From NCBI RefSeq assembly GCF_022538115.1, contig NZ_JAKZAL010000003.1, positions 62,001-126,000 on the forward strand: a stretch of 64,000 bases of DNA, given 5' to 3'. This document shows, in pieces, positions 25,708 through 35,529 of this stretch. The stretch comes from Cognataquiflexum rubidum. Lineage in GTDB: Bacteria; Bacteroidota; Bacteroidia; Cytophagales; Cyclobacteriaceae. The first letter of the stretch is position 1, and each line of letters starts with the position of its first letter. The notes under the pieces were generated by a model that saw nothing but the letters and a program-made list of their open reading frames with translations, had not been told where the DNA came from and did not search any database. The position numbers and the translations under genes were made by a program.

Positions 25708-26439
25708 TTAAAATTTTGTGAGAAGAGATTCCAAAAAGTCACCTACAAAATATGCCACCAATGCAGCAAGAAAGCCCAATAACAAGGTTTCTGAAATACT
25801 TTTGAGAGTATTGGTCTGATTGACAAAACTCTTCAGCCAACCCACCACCAAGAATGCCAGACCCGTAAATAAACTTGTCCAGAAAAAGAGGTCAATATCA
25901 GTTTTCCAAATCAAATCATATACATAAACTATCAAAGGGATAAGCCCTATCAAAATGAAGGAAGCAAGAGTGGCCAATCCGATTTTGAAAGGGCTTTTGG
26001 AATCTTCCATCATGTTGAGTTCATCTTTCATCATCTCATTTACCCACCGGTCTTTGTCAGACACGATGACGTCGACGACTTTCTCCAGTAATTCACCCTC
26101 AAAACCTTTGGCTTGGTATATCTCGACGATTTCCTGCCTTTCTTTGTCAGGGATATTTTCGACTTCCCAATATTCAATATTCTTGTGTTTCTTGTAATTT
26201 TCTTTTTCAGACTTGGCAGAAAGGTAAGCGCCGACAGACATCGAAAATCCATCGGCAAGGAGATTGGCAAATCCCAAAATGATGATGATCGAAGTATCCA
26301 GATCCGCCCCGACGGCACCTGCGACCACCGCAAAAGTTGTCACCGCGCCATCGATTCCTCCGTAGACAAATTCACGTAGGTAATTTTGTATGTTTCCTGC
26401 AAAACTGATTTCCTTATGAATTTTGGCTTCTTGCATCAT
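25708..26439 (-). CDS. VIT1/CCC1-family iron/manganese transporter
   Basis: 243 residues. The first helix carries the family motif FVYGGIDGAVTTFAVVAGAVGADL, and the second has GFANLLADGFSMSVGAYLSAKSE with the acidic residues of the transport path. A charged cytoplasmic segment of about 70 residues (metal-binding region; E-rich, with a conserved MMKDELNMM) precedes three C-terminal helices. It would move Fe2+ or Mn2+ across the inner membrane. Either of two adjacent ATGs (26437-26439 or 26434-26436) may be the start. Single gene. Confidence 0.88.
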   Translation of the reverse strand: MMQEAKIHKEISFAGNIQNYLREFVYGGIDGAVTTFAVVAGAVGADLDTSIIIILGFANLLADGFSMSVGAYLSAKSEKENYKKHKNIEYWEVENIPDKERQEIVEIYQAKGFEGELLEKVVDVIVSDKDRWVNEMMKDELNMMEDSKSPFKIGLATLASFILIGLIPLIVYVYDLIWKTDIDLFFWTSLFTGLAFLVVGWLKSFVNQTNTLKSISETLLLGFLAALVAYFVGDFLESLLTKF

Positions 26440-26505
26440 ATTGTTTCAAACAACATCCATTCATTGATTTTTTCTTTCTCAGAAAGTAACCAAAGGCAAT
26501 GGAAA

Positions 26506-27666
26506 TTACAGGTTTTCCATCAAAAATCTCTTTACATTCTCTCCCATGATGGCTTTGATTTCGTCATCAGAAAAACCCTCTTTCATCAGGGCCTCGACGA
26601 TGATGGGCAGGCCTGTGATATCAAAAGGAACACCCACACTGCCGTCATAATCCGACCCAAGGGCCACATGCTCGATTCCGACAAGGTTTTTGACACGCTT
26701 CATGCAGGCCACGATTCCTTTGATTTCATCTTCCCCTACAGCCATGTCAAAAAAGGCAATTCCGATAATCCCTCCCTTGGATGCCAGCCTTCGGATCTGA
26801 TCATCGGAAAGGTTTCGGGGAGAATTGAGTACTGCCCGGATACCGGTATGGGAAACCATCACCGGCTTGGTAGAAAGAGCCAATATATCGTCAAACATCT
26901 TTGGCGAAGCATGTGCCAAATCAATGATCATGTTCAGTTCATTCATCCGTTTGACTACGGCTATGCCAAAATTGGTCAAGCCTTCCCCGCTCATACCATG
27001 CGCAGAGCCACCTAGTTCATTGTCAAAAAAGTGGGAAGGCCCGATAAGCCTGACTCCTGCTTCATAAGCTTTGTCCAGGTTTTCTATTTTTCCTTCAAGT
27101 GCATGACCTCCTTCGATTCCCAATAGCCCCCCAATGATGTTTTTGTCTGTTTTTCTGGATTCTGCCAGTTGCTGAACATCCTCTTGTGACTTGATGATCA
27201 TGAATTGCCCATCGAAACCATCTGAAAATTCCTGTAGTAAGGCAGATTGGTATAGCGTTCGCTTCATCAGGCTAAACCAGTTGGATACAGGCCTGCCCTG
27301 GGCGATATTGAGTAGGGTGATGTTGTCAGTGGCATCGGCAGTGTTGGCTTCCATATTTTGGCCTTTGGGAGATTTGGAGACAACCGTAAATACCTGCATC
27401 GCAACATTCCCTTCCTGCATTCTCGGAAAATCCACATGTCCATGGTCAGACCTCTTGGTCAAGTCTCTTCCCCACAGCAAAGCATCGCAATGCAGGTCTG
27501 CGACAAACTCGAAGGAATTGAAAAGTGCCAAAGCTTCGGGTGAGACTTTGTATGGTGGGAGGGATTTGACAGGATTCCCATCTTTTTCTATAATTCCCGG
27601 TACGACCATCGTTGCAATCCAATAGATTAAAAAAAGGCTTATAAATGCAACAAGTGCCTGCTTCAT
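26506..27666 (-). CDS. Membrane dipeptidase (peptidase M19)
   Basis: 386 residues from the ATG at 27666 (MKQALVAFISLFLIYWIATMVVPG). The in-frame start at 27804 would add 46 residues including a cytosolic stretch. The N-terminal hydrophobic helix makes it membrane-anchored or exported. M19 zinc ligands are visible in FVADLHCDALLW (HxD), the bridging region GLLGIEGGHAL, IDLAHAS, MVSHTGIRAV and LGSDYDGSVGVP. It hydrolyses dipeptides in the periplasm. It is monocistronic on this evidence. Confidence 0.9.
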   Translation of the reverse strand: MKQALVAFISLFLIYWIATMVVPGIIEKDGNPVKSLPPYKVSPEALALFNSFEFVADLHCDALLWGRDLTKRSDHGHVDFPRMQEGNVAMQVFTVVSKSPKGQNMEANTADATDNITLLNIAQGRPVSNWFSLMKRTLYQSALLQEFSDGFDGQFMIIKSQEDVQQLAESRKTDKNIIGGLLGIEGGHALEGKIENLDKAYEAGVRLIGPSHFFDNELGGSAHGMSGEGLTNFGIAVVKRMNELNMIIDLAHASPKMFDDILALSTKPVMVSHTGIRAVLNSPRNLSDDQIRRLASKGGIIGIAFFDMAVGEDEIKGIVACMKRVKNLVGIEHVALGSDYDGSVGVPFDITGLPIIVEALMKEGFSDDEIKAIMGENVKRFLMENL

Positions 27667-27803
27667 AGGTATAGGTGGTTTGGCTATTAAGATAAGCAAA
27701 AAATGAAATATGATTATCCGCTGCTTTGCCGCTAACTCAAAATTTAATAAAAAAGCTGCGGTTAATCTGATAAGTCCACGGTTGACAGTCCATAGCCTGT
27801 GCA

Positions 27804-27820
27804 ACGGATCTTCGATCCGT
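27804..27820. repeat. Short hairpin between dipeptidase and DUF779 genes
   Basis: ACGGATC-TTC-GATCCGT is a 7-bp stem with a 3-base loop, followed on the + strand by GTTTTTAGG. Both neighbouring genes run on the other strand, so it is not a good terminator for either. Confidence 0.3.
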
Positions 27821-27892
27821 GTTTTTAGGGTTAGTAGTATGAAATCAGAATTACAAAAAGAAATTACAGGAGCAATGTATTTTTTCAGCCTG

Positions 27893-28300
27893 TCAGTTTT
27901 CCTCCAAAACCTCTTCCCCGGTTTTTACCGGAATCAGGTTTTCAAATTCTTCCATCGTAAAAATCCTTGACCTGATCAAAAAACGGATTCCCATCGGTAT
28001 TTCAATCGAAAAACTGCTGCCTCTTCCCGGTGTCACGTCCAAGGTAAGTTCGGTATGCTTCCAGTATTCAAATTGATCTGCACTCATAAAAAAATCGCAG
28101 CCATAGACTTTTCCCATCCAAATGTCACTGGCGCCTACTTTAAAATCACCCTTTTCGAAGCACATCGGCGATGAACCGTCACAGCAGCCTCCGCTTTGGT
28201 GAAACATCAGGTCTGTTCCAAAGCGTTTTCTTAAAGTGTCAATCACCTCCATCGCAGCTTCTGAAATCAGGACTCTTGGTAAATTGGTCGCTTGTGTCAT
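27893..28300 (-). CDS. DUF779 protein
   Basis: 135 residues. The family core is plain: LMFHQSGGCCDGSSPMC with clustered cysteines, then ASDIWMGKVYGCDFFMSADQFEYWKHT and TLDVTPGRGSSFSIEIPMGIRFLIRSR. Genes of this family sit beside aldehyde dehydrogenases of the AldB/ExaC group in many bacteria, as here (the aldehyde dehydrogenase is the next gene upstream). The biochemical role is unsettled, and the cysteines suggest a metal or redox site. It is separated from the dehydrogenase by a likely terminator, so it may have its own promoter. Confidence 0.87.
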   Translation of the reverse strand: MTQATNLPRVLISEAAMEVIDTLRKRFGTDLMFHQSGGCCDGSSPMCFEKGDFKVGASDIWMGKVYGCDFFMSADQFEYWKHTELTLDVTPGRGSSFSIEIPMGIRFLIRSRIFTMEEFENLIPVKTGEEVLEEN

Positions 28301-28466
28301 GGTTTTTTGGTTTTATTTTTAAAGCTACTTTGACCATAGACAAGGTCCACAGTCCATACCTGTCCGCCGTGGCGGAGCCGCTACAAATGCGCTTCGATCC
28401 GAGTCTTATATGGCTGGCGGCAAGGAACCACATAATTATCTATAATAATTATTTTTTGTAAAAAAT

Positions 28467-28498
28467 GAGAAGTTTCCTCCTTTCAAAGGAAACCTCTC
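28467..28498 (-). terminator. Intrinsic terminator of the aldehyde dehydrogenase gene
   Basis: Read on the reverse strand, GAGAGGTTTCCT pairs with AGGAAACTTCTC (stem GTTTCCT/AGGAAAC, with outer GAG/CTC), and CATTTTTTACAAAAAAT follows. It is 44 bases after the stop. Between them (28501-28540) lies a CTCACGT tract repeated three times. Confidence 0.7.
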
Positions 28499-28541
28499 AA
28501 ATCTCACGTCTCACGTCTCACGTCTCAAATCTGACGTCTCC

Positions 28542-30068
28542 TTAAAAGAAGCCGAGTTTTTTCTTATCATAAGAAATCAGCATGTTTTTGGTCTGACGGT
28601 AATGGTTGAGCATCATGAGGTGGTTTTCTCTTCCAAAACCTGATTTTTTGTACCCTCCAAATGGTGCATGGGCCGGATAGGCGTGGTAGCAATTGACCCA
28701 AACCCGTCCTGCAAGTATCGCTCTTGGTACCTGATACAATTCATGGGCATCTCGAGACCAAAGTCCTGCACCCAATCCATACATGGTGTCATTGGCTATG
28801 GCAATGGCTTCCTCCGTGGTTTTGAAAGTAGTCACGGAAACGACTGGTCCGAAAATTTCCTCCTGGAAAATCCTCATTTTGTTATGGCCCTTGAAAATCG
28901 TCGGCTGGATATAGTAGCCGTTTTCCAATCCCGAATTCAGTGACGCTTTTTCACCGCCGCAAAGTACTTCTGCACCTTCCTGCTTTCCGATATCTAGATA
29001 GGATAGGATTTTTTCGAACTGGTCATTGGAAGCCTGCGCACCCATCATGGTATCTTCAGCGAGAGGATGTCCCATTTTGATGGCTTTGGTGCGGGCGATT
29101 ACCCTTTCCATAAATACATCATAGATGTCCTCATGGACCAGAATTCTGGATGGACAGGTACAGACTTCACCCTGGTTCAAGGCAAACAAAACAGCACCTT
29201 CCACGGCTTTGTCGAAGAAATCATCATCTGCATCAGCTACTGATTTCATAAAGATGTTCGGCGATTTTCCGCCAAGCTCCATGGTGACAGGGACAAGGTT
29301 TTCGGAAGCGTATTGCATGATCAATCTTCCGGTGGTCGTCTCTCCGGTAAAGGAAACTTTGGCAACCCTACTTGATGAAGCAAGAGGTTTTCCTGCCTCG
29401 ACTCCAAATCCGGTTACGATATTCAGTACTCCCGGAGGAAGGATATCCCCGATCAGTTCCATAAGGACCATGATGCTTGTTGGGGTTTGTTCGGCAGGCT
29501 TCACTACAGTACAGCATCCAGCTGCTAGGGCAGGGGCGATTTTCCATGTCGCCATCAATAGAGGGAAGTTCCATGGGATAATTTGGGCTACCACGCCAAG
29601 TGGTTCGTGCAATGCAATGCTGACCGTATGCTCGTCATGCTCAGAAATGGAGCTTTCATCCGCACGGATCACACTTGCAAAGTACCGGAAGTGATCTATA
29701 ACCAATGGCAAATCAGCCGCACGGGTTTCCCTAAGTGCTTTTCCGTTGTCTATTGTTTCTATTCTTGCCAACATCTCAAGATTCTCTTCGATGACATCGG
29801 CTATTTTATTCAATAATTTGCTTCTTACGGCTACTGAAGTTTTGGACCAAGAGGGAAAAGCCGCATGTGCTGCGTCCAATGCTTTTTCGATATCTGCTTT
29901 GTTTCCTCTTGCAGCTTTTGAAAAAACCTTGCCATCGATCGGGGAAATGTTGTCGAAATATTCTCCCGAGGAAGGTGCTACCCACTTTCCACCGATAAAG
30001 TGGTCATACTTTTCTTTGATGTGAGGCCGCTCTACCGGCTTTGCCTCGGATAAGGTCAATGTTGTCAT
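28542..30068 (-). CDS. NAD(P)-dependent aldehyde dehydrogenase (AldB/ExaC-like)
   Basis: 508 residues. It oxidises short aldehydes such as acetaldehyde to acids in the cytoplasm. Visible residues: the nucleotide-site [12 protein letters not shown] and K190-P-A-E, catalytic base E264 in TMELGGKSP, and nucleophile C303 in [11 protein letters not shown], a motif typical of the AldB/ExaC group. The C-terminal [26 protein letters not shown] also fits. The DUF779 gene follows, and an AraC regulator diverges upstream, so the three are likely one aldehyde-response unit. Length is normal. Confidence 0.93.
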   Translation of the reverse strand: MTTLTLSEAKPVERPHIKEKYDHFIGGKWVAPSSGEYFDNISPIDGKVFSKAARGNKADIEKALDAAHAAFPSWSKTSVAVRSKLLNKIADVIEENLEMLARIETIDNGKALRETRAADLPLVIDHFRYFASVIRADESSISEHDEHTVSIALHEPLGVVAQIIPWNFPLLMATWKIAPALAAGCCTVVKPAEQTPTSIMVLMELIGDILPPGVLNIVTGFGVEAGKPLASSSRVAKVSFTGETTTGRLIMQYASENLVPVTMELGGKSPNIFMKSVADADDDFFDKAVEGAVLFALNQGEVCTCPSRILVHEDIYDVFMERVIARTKAIKMGHPLAEDTMMGAQASNDQFEKILSYLDIGKQEGAEVLCGGEKASLNSGLENGYYIQPTIFKGHNKMRIFQEEIFGPVVSVTTFKTTEEAIAIANDTMYGLGAGLWSRDAHELYQVPRAILAGRVWVNCYHAYPAHAPFGGYKKSGFGRENHLMMLNHYRQTKNMLISYDKKKLGFF

Positions 30069-30239
30069 GATTTAGATTATTTTGGATTTATTCAAATTTC
30101 CCCAATATTTTATCCAAAAAATCCACCAATCCAATCAAGTCATCCACCTGGATTGATCATTTTGTTTTATCTGCATAAATAGATAACCAAAATATGGGAC
30201 AAGACTTATCCAATTCTGTCGTTGTATGGAATGATTGCT

Positions 30240-30269
30240 TTTGTAAATCATTCTTAATTACTAACTTTA
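30240..30269 (+). promoter_or_regulatory. Possible promoter of the AraC regulator
   Basis: TTTG (30240-30243), an 18-base spacer and TAACTTTA (30262-30269; one mismatch to TAnnTTTG), 21 bases before the ATG. Spacing is acceptable. Confidence 0.38.
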
Positions 30270-30290
30270 ACATTACCCAAAATACCCAAA

Positions 30291-31211
30291 ATGCAAAATA
30301 ACTTTATCGCCGGTGTGCCTTGGAGAAAGGAAAAAGACCTGAAAACCCTTGTGGAAAACAGGACTACCTACACTTTGGACAACTGCGAACTCAATATTTT
30401 TGAAACCCACCAAGAAGCAAAGAATGTCAACCTCAGTTTTGGCGATCTGGTATTGACTACTATGCTCAAAGGAAAAAAGGTCATGCATCTCTTCGAAAAA
30501 CCGGGATTTGATTACCTGCCGGGTGAATCCGTGATTGTTCCGCCCAATGAAATGATGAAGATTGACTTTCCTGAGGCAAAATTTGACAACCCTACCCAAT
30601 GTATTGCCCTGTCGATTTCCAAAGAAATGATAGAGAATACCTTCAACCTCCTCAATGAAAGGCTTCCCAACAAAGAAGTCACCAAAGATTGGGGTTTGGA
30701 CCTTTCTTACTTTCACCTGATCAATACCCAAGACCTTTCAGAAATTATTAACAGATTTATCAGAATAGGGGTAAAGGAAAGGTCCAAAGAGAAAGATTTG
30801 ATTGCCTCTTTTGCCCTCAAGGAATTATTGATCCGTCTTACACAGACACAAGCGAGGGACATGTTGGAAAAGACTTACAAAACACTGTCTTCCTCCAACA
30901 GAATGGCATTTGCCATTGATTTTATCAAGACCAATATCCGTGAAAATCTAAATTTGGATGAACTCAGTGCAAAGGCCTGTATGAGTAAGGCCCATTTTTC
31001 CAGAACTTTCAAAACAGAACTCGGTCTTTCCCCCATGGAGTATATCCTGAAGGAAAGACTCAAACTTGCCAAACACTATCTACAAATTGCAAATTATCAG
31101 ATCCAGGAGGTCTGTTTCATGTCTGGTTTCAACAATATCACTTACTTTATCCGCGCATTCAAAAGTGAATTTGGTGTTACGCCGAAGGTTTTTCAGTTAA
31201 CAAAGAAATAA
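30291..31211 (+). CDS. AraC-family transcriptional regulator
   Basis: 306 residues. The N-terminal 190 or so are the AraC_N-type sensor domain (LVENRTTYTLDNCELNIFETHQ, KKVMHLFEKPGFDYLPGESVIVPP). The C-terminal 100 residues are a two-helix-turn-helix AraC domain (FIKTNIRENLNLDELSAKACMSKAHFSRTFKTELGLSPMEYILKERL with IQEVCFMSGFNNITYFIRAFKSEFGVTPKVF). It is divergent from the aldehyde dehydrogenase gene across about 220 bases and probably activates it in response to an aldehyde or alcohol (inference from position). Confidence 0.92.
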   Translation: MQNNFIAGVPWRKEKDLKTLVENRTTYTLDNCELNIFETHQEAKNVNLSFGDLVLTTMLKGKKVMHLFEKPGFDYLPGESVIVPPNEMMKIDFPEAKFDNPTQCIALSISKEMIENTFNLLNERLPNKEVTKDWGLDLSYFHLINTQDLSEIINRFIRIGVKERSKEKDLIASFALKELLIRLTQTQARDMLEKTYKTLSSSNRMAFAIDFIKTNIRENLNLDELSAKACMSKAHFSRTFKTELGLSPMEYILKERLKLAKHYLQIANYQIQEVCFMSGFNNITYFIRAFKSEFGVTPKVFQLTKK

Positions 31212-31381
31212 CCAAACATCCTTTGGAAATTCAAAAATTGTTAAAAAATATTTTATGGTTTTTATGGTCTTTTGATATGCTTTTGTTAAGTTTAAAAAAT
31301 TTTGGTAGCGAAAAAACTTTAAAAGTTTGCCATTTACCAAAGTTTATACGGCTGTAGTCAGTTACAAATAAACCCACACTT

Positions 31382-31409
31382 GGAGTCTTTTACAGAGACT
31401 CCTTTTTTT
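31382..31409 (+). terminator. Intrinsic terminator, 170 bases after the AraC gene
   Basis: GGAGTCT (31382-31388), loop TTTACAG, AGACTCC (31396-31402), then seven T. It may end a long 3' UTR of the AraC gene or a separate small RNA lying in 31212-31402. Confidence 0.7.
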
Positions 31410-31769
31410 ATGCCTAAATTTTTAACCTGTTTTTTAATATTTTACAAAAAATTTCAAAAATATGGTTTAAAAATAAACCTATTTTTCATTTTCAAATATT
31501 TTTATTTATTGCCTATCGTTATAAATACCCAACATTAAGAAATTGAGATATAATTTTCTGTATTTCAGGTGAAATTTGAACTTGGTCCCACAAAATCTCT
31601 ACGAAAACCAATATTTTTTAATAATAAGTGGAAAAAGAATTAAAAAGGGCTTCATTTTAAGCGTGAAATTTTAGTAATGCCAATGATTGTCTTGTAACTC
31701 GTGATTTGGACGGAATTTCAAGTAAGTCTGCCACAAAGGAGTCAAAGAGACTGGAATTAGAAATGATAA

Positions 31770-31956
31770 ATATTGGTGGAGTCACAAATGTTGGCGGTGA
31801 AGATCGACCACATAGTGGTCAAATATGGGTAGCCCCGAGTGATCCCGGTAGCTATCGGGAGAAACCCGGGGTAAAAAACGAGACCACGATTCCGGTTTTT
31901 GGCCGAAACAATGGAAAAAGAGAAAAATTCTTCCCGCCAAAAACAAGGAAGGATTG
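31770..31956. repeat. ~170-bp dispersed repeat, copy A
   Basis: It shares with copies at 35530-35700 and 35790-35960 an AATGTTTGTGG-like start, a GACCAC-ATA-GTGGTC hairpin (31806-31820), GGGTAGCCCCGAGT with its complement, GATTCCGGTTTTTGGC and CGCCAAAAAC near the end. This copy has an enlarged central hairpin (CCCGGTAGCTATCGGG). Confidence 0.75.
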
Positions 31957-32060
31957 AAGCCATCTCTCCCATTGAGAAACCTTCTTCCTGCGCGGTAAAA
32001 AATATTCCTCACGCAGAGAGGTAGAGCAAAAAAAGAAAAGAAAGGAAAATGACAAAAGAG

Positions 32061-32955
32061 AAGAGCTCAGAAATATTTTCCCGCTGATTTCGCAGACCTT
32101 CGCAGAAGGAACAGACAGATCAATTATTACCTGGAATATTTCACAGAATTGATCTGCGCCAGTCTGCGTGATCTGCGGGACCAAAAAACGGAAGCCGACT
32201 TTTGATGATTTTTCTCTGAGTGCGCTGTGCCCTCTGTGGTGATAAGATAGGTGCTGAAGAGATAACCTTCTCTCTTTGCGCCCCTAGCGATGCCTTCTTT
32301 TCCTTTGCGGTAAAAAATACACCTCTCCCTGGGACGCAGAACAAAAAAGGAGAAAAAAAAGAAAAATGAAAGCTAAGAAGAGCTCAGAAATATTTTCCCG
32401 CTGATTTCGCAGATCTTCGCAGAAGGAACAGAAAGATCAATTAGTCCCTAGAATTTTTCATAGAATTGATCTGCGCCAATCTGCGTGATCTGCGGGACCA
32501 AAAAATGGGAGCCAGTTATTGAAGTTTTTACTCTGAGTGCGCTGTGCCCTCTGTGGTGATAAGATAGGTGCTGAAGAGATAACCTTCTCTCTTTTAGCCC
32601 CTTGCGAAACCTCAGCGTCCCTTTCAGTAAAAAATAATATACCTCATGCAGAGACGCAGATAAAAAGGAGAAAAAAAGAAAAATGAAAGCTAAGAAGAGC
32701 TCAGAAATATTTTCCCGCTGATTTCGCAGACCTTCGCAGAAGGAACAGACAGATCAATTAGTACCTGAAATATTTCACAGAATTGATCTGCGCCAGTCTG
32801 CGTGATCTGCGGGACCAAAAAATGGGAGCCAGTTATTGAAGTTTTTTCTCTGAGTGCTCAGTGATCTCTGCGGTGATATGACACGTGTTTAAGCAATAAA
32901 CTTCTCCCTTTGCACCCCTTGCGATACCTTCTTTTCCTTTTCAGTAAAAGAAAAA
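32061..32955. repeat. 317-bp tandem repeat, almost three units
   Basis: The marker AAGAGCTCAGAAATATTTTC begins at 32061, 32378 and 32695, exactly 317 bases apart both times. The third unit fades after about 260 bases. Within each unit an imperfect inverted repeat with arms of about 35-45 bases brings together TTCCCGCTGAT...AGATCAATT (32078-32125 in unit 1) and AATTGATCTGCG...ATCTGCGGGA (32146-32180). Each also has a TGTGGTGATAAGATAGGTG block and a TTTGCG/CGCAGA-rich end. Confidence 0.85.
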
Positions 32956-33016
32956 TTACCCTGCGGTAATAGGCCATTAATGTTTAAATTAGAATTCTCA
33001 TACATTTTTAGATATT

Positions 33017-35518
33017 ATGGAATACAAAGGACTCAGTGATCATGAAGTGATCGCAAACCGAAAAGCTTTTGGAAGCAACGTTTTGGTGGATGAAACCAAA
33101 AATCCCATTTGGGGAATTTTGCTGGAAATCATCAAAGAGCCTTTGTTCGTTATTTTACTCGTTGCGGCTTCCGTGTACTTCATTCTGGGAGAAACCACGG
33201 AAGGAATCATCATGTTGGTGGCCATCGGGTTGGTTTCTGGCATTTCCATTTTTCAGGAAAACAAAAGTCGCAATGCCGTCAATGCCCTCAAGAAACTTTC
33301 AAGCCCTCAAGCCAAAGTTTACCGCAACGGGAAAGTCGTCAGCATTCCCACCGAGGAAATCGTTGTCAAAGACCTGATCCTGGTCGAAGACGGCAACTTG
33401 GTTCCTGCTGACGCCAAGATCATCGAAGCACATGATTTTTCGGTCAATGAAAGTATACTGACAGGTGAGTCTCTTTCGCTGTCCAAAGACCATCTTTCGG
33501 AATCCCCCATAATTTTTCAGGGAACAATGGTAGACACCGGCAACTGTGTCGCCGAAGTGCAGGCAATCGGGAGAAAAACAGAACTGGGAAAAATAGGCAC
33601 CAGCCTAGGAGAAATCGAGCAGACCAAAACCCCGTTGCAGACGCAAATCAAGAGCTTTGTGAAGTCGATGGTCATATTTGGCGCCATTGCTTTCTTGTTG
33701 GTTTGGGGCATCAATTATTACATTTCAAGAGATATTTTGAATGCCTTACTTCAGGGGCTGACTTTGGCGATGTCGATTTTGCCGGAAGAAATTCCCGTCG
33801 CCTTTAGCACTTTTATGGCATTGGGTGCTTACCGGCTTTACAAAAGCAAAGTCATCACCCGCAGCCCGTACACAGTCGAAACCCTCGGTGCCGCTACCGT
33901 TATTTGTACCGACAAGACCGGAACGCTCACCGAAAACAGGATGGAACTCAAAGTAGTCTTTGATGTAAAATCTGGCACGCTGCAGGATTTTGCAAAAGAC
34001 AGTCCGGTATTCAATGAGACATTGGAATATGCACTTTGGGCGTCCGAGATTCTTCCTTTTGATCCTATGGAAAAATCCATTCATACTTTTTATGAAAAGA
34101 TGGCGCCAAAAGATGAAAGGAAAGCGGCTAAAATGCTTCATGAATACCCGCTTGGAGGAAAGCCGCCGTTCATGACGCATATTTTTCAGAAGGAAAATGG
34201 TGAAAAGATAATCGCCGTCAAAGGAAGTGTTGAGGGAGTCCTTGGGCAAAGCCACTTGTCGGAGGCGGATTCCAAGGTGGTGGCTGCACGATTAGAGGAG
34301 TTCACCCAAAAGGGTTTCCGGGTCTTGGCTGTAGGCAAAGCAGATCCTTCCATTCAGGCATATCCCAAAACCCAACAGGAATTCGAATTTGAGTTTCTGG
34401 GTTTGGTGGCATTTTATGATCCTCCAAAGAAGAATATTCAGAAGGTCCTGAATTCATTTTATAAGGCTGGAATCGAAGTGAAAATGATAACGGGAGATTA
34501 TCTCCAAACCGCAGCAGCAATAGCTGTTCAGGTGGGTTTGAAATCGGATGGGTCCATCATGACCGGAGATGAAGTGATGGCGATGGAGGAATCTGGTCTT
34601 CAGCAAAAGGCCAAAGAGACCCACGTCTTTGCAAGGATGTTTCCTGAGGCCAAACTCAAAGTAGTCGAAGCTCTCAAACAAAACGGGGAGATCGTCGCCA
34701 TGACCGGAGATGGTGTCAATGATGGTCCTGCACTCAAAGCCGCTCATATCGGCATTGCGATGGGCAAGCGGGGCAGTGAAGTGGCCAAATCAGCCGCGGC
34801 ACTTGTGCTGATGGATGATGACCTTGGACACATGACCGAGGCGGTTGCTTTGGGAAGGAGGATCTATGAAAACCTCAAAAAAGCCATCCAATACATCATT
34901 TCCATCCATATTCCCATCATACTGATTGTCCTGTTGCCTTTGGTGTTGGGTTGGGAATTCACTTTGATCTTTACGCCTATCCATGTCATATTTCTCGAAT
35001 TGATCATGGGACCGACCTGTTCTATTGTATTTGAAAATGAACCCATCGAACCTGATTCAATGACCAAATCTCCGCGCAAGATGTCCCAAACATTCTTTTC
35101 TTGGGCAGAACTTTCCATGAGTGTGGTTCAGGGATTGGCCATCACAGGGGCATGTTTGGGTTTTGGGTTTTACCTGATGGATTCCGGTCAGCCTGAAACT
35201 ACAGTCCGGACCTTGATTTTCACCACTTTGGTATTCAGCAATATCTTCCTGACTTTGGTCAACAGGTCTTTCTATTTTTCGGTTTTCAAGACGCTGACTT
35301 ATCCCAACAAACTTATTCCCATCGTATTGGGAATTTCATTTGGATTGTTGGTTATGATTTTGACCGTTCCGGCCTTTATGAAGGTTTTTGATTTTGAACC
35401 TGTAAGCTTCAATTTGTTGCTCTTTTCATTGCTGATTTCTTCTATCGGGGTATTTTGGATAGAAATTTGGAAATTTTTTAAAAGGAAAAAGGAAGGGAAA
35501 TTAGTAATGATGAATTGA
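33017..35518 (+). CDS. Cation-transporting P-type ATPase (P2-like)
   Basis: 833 residues. The actuator motif is SILTGESLS (about 146-154), the M4 motif ILPEEIP (254-260), and the phosphorylation site CTDKTGTLTEN has D299. VKGS lies in the nucleotide domain and MTGDGVNDGPALKAAHIGIAMG is the hinge. About ten membrane helices are present. Overall it follows the calcium/cation P2 group, but M6 reads IHVIFLELIMGPTCSIVFENEP, without the Asn/Asp pair of Ca2+ pumps, so the ion is uncertain. It has no partner genes. Both flanks carry the same dispersed repeat. Confidence 0.9.
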   Translation: MEYKGLSDHEVIANRKAFGSNVLVDETKNPIWGILLEIIKEPLFVILLVAASVYFILGETTEGIIMLVAIGLVSGISIFQENKSRNAVNALKKLSSPQAKVYRNGKVVSIPTEEIVVKDLILVEDGNLVPADAKIIEAHDFSVNESILTGESLSLSKDHLSESPIIFQGTMVDTGNCVAEVQAIGRKTELGKIGTSLGEIEQTKTPLQTQIKSFVKSMVIFGAIAFLLVWGINYYISRDILNALLQGLTLAMSILPEEIPVAFSTFMALGAYRLYKSKVITRSPYTVETLGAATVICTDKTGTLTENRMELKVVFDVKSGTLQDFAKDSPVFNETLEYALWASEILPFDPMEKSIHTFYEKMAPKDERKAAKMLHEYPLGGKPPFMTHIFQKENGEKIIAVKGSVEGVLGQSHLSEADSKVVAARLEEFTQKGFRVLAVGKADPSIQAYPKTQQEFEFEFLGLVAFYDPPKKNIQKVLNSFYKAGIEVKMITGDYLQTAAAIAVQVGLKSDGSIMTGDEVMAMEESGLQQKAKETHVFARMFPEAKLKVVEALKQNGEIVAMTGDGVNDGPALKAAHIGIAMGKRGSEVAKSAAALVLMDDDLGHMTEAVALGRRIYENLKKAIQYIISIHIPIILIVLLPLVLGWEFTLIFTPIHVIFLELIMGPTCSIVFENEPIEPDSMTKSPRKMSQTFFSWAELSMSVVQGLAITGACLGFGFYLMDSGQPETTVRTLIFTTLVFSNIFLTLVNRSFYFSVFKTLTYPNKLIPIVLGISFGLLVMILTVPAFMKVFDFEPVSFNLLLFSLLISSIGVFWIEIWKFFKRKKEGKLVMMN

Positions 35519-35529
35519 AAATTCAGAAT

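Larger units (their letters stand above)
31212..33016. other. 1.8 kb noncoding repeat region
   Basis: No believable gene lies here. From left to right it holds an AT-rich stretch, a hairpin terminator at 31382-31409, one copy of the ~170-bp repeat (about 31770-31956), a TTCCTGCGCGGTAAAAAATA/CTCACGCAGAGA fragment (about 31982-32022), and the 317-bp tandem array (32061-32955). Short open frames over the repeat are translations of repeat sequence, with the same palindromes in other frames. Confidence 0.8.

Noticed and set aside
27804-27820. ACGGATC hairpin as terminator of DUF779
   Set aside because: The T-run follows on the + strand, but both neighbouring genes are on the reverse strand, so it does not fit as a terminator for either.
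31706-31957. Open frame of 83 codons across the repeat
   Set aside because: It lies over copy A of the ~170-bp repeat, and similar frames appear over copies B and C with different reading. It is repeat-derived.
31212-33016. CRISPR array in the long repeat region
   Set aside because: The repeats are 317 bp and directly adjacent. There are no short identical repeats with unique spacers and no cas genes.
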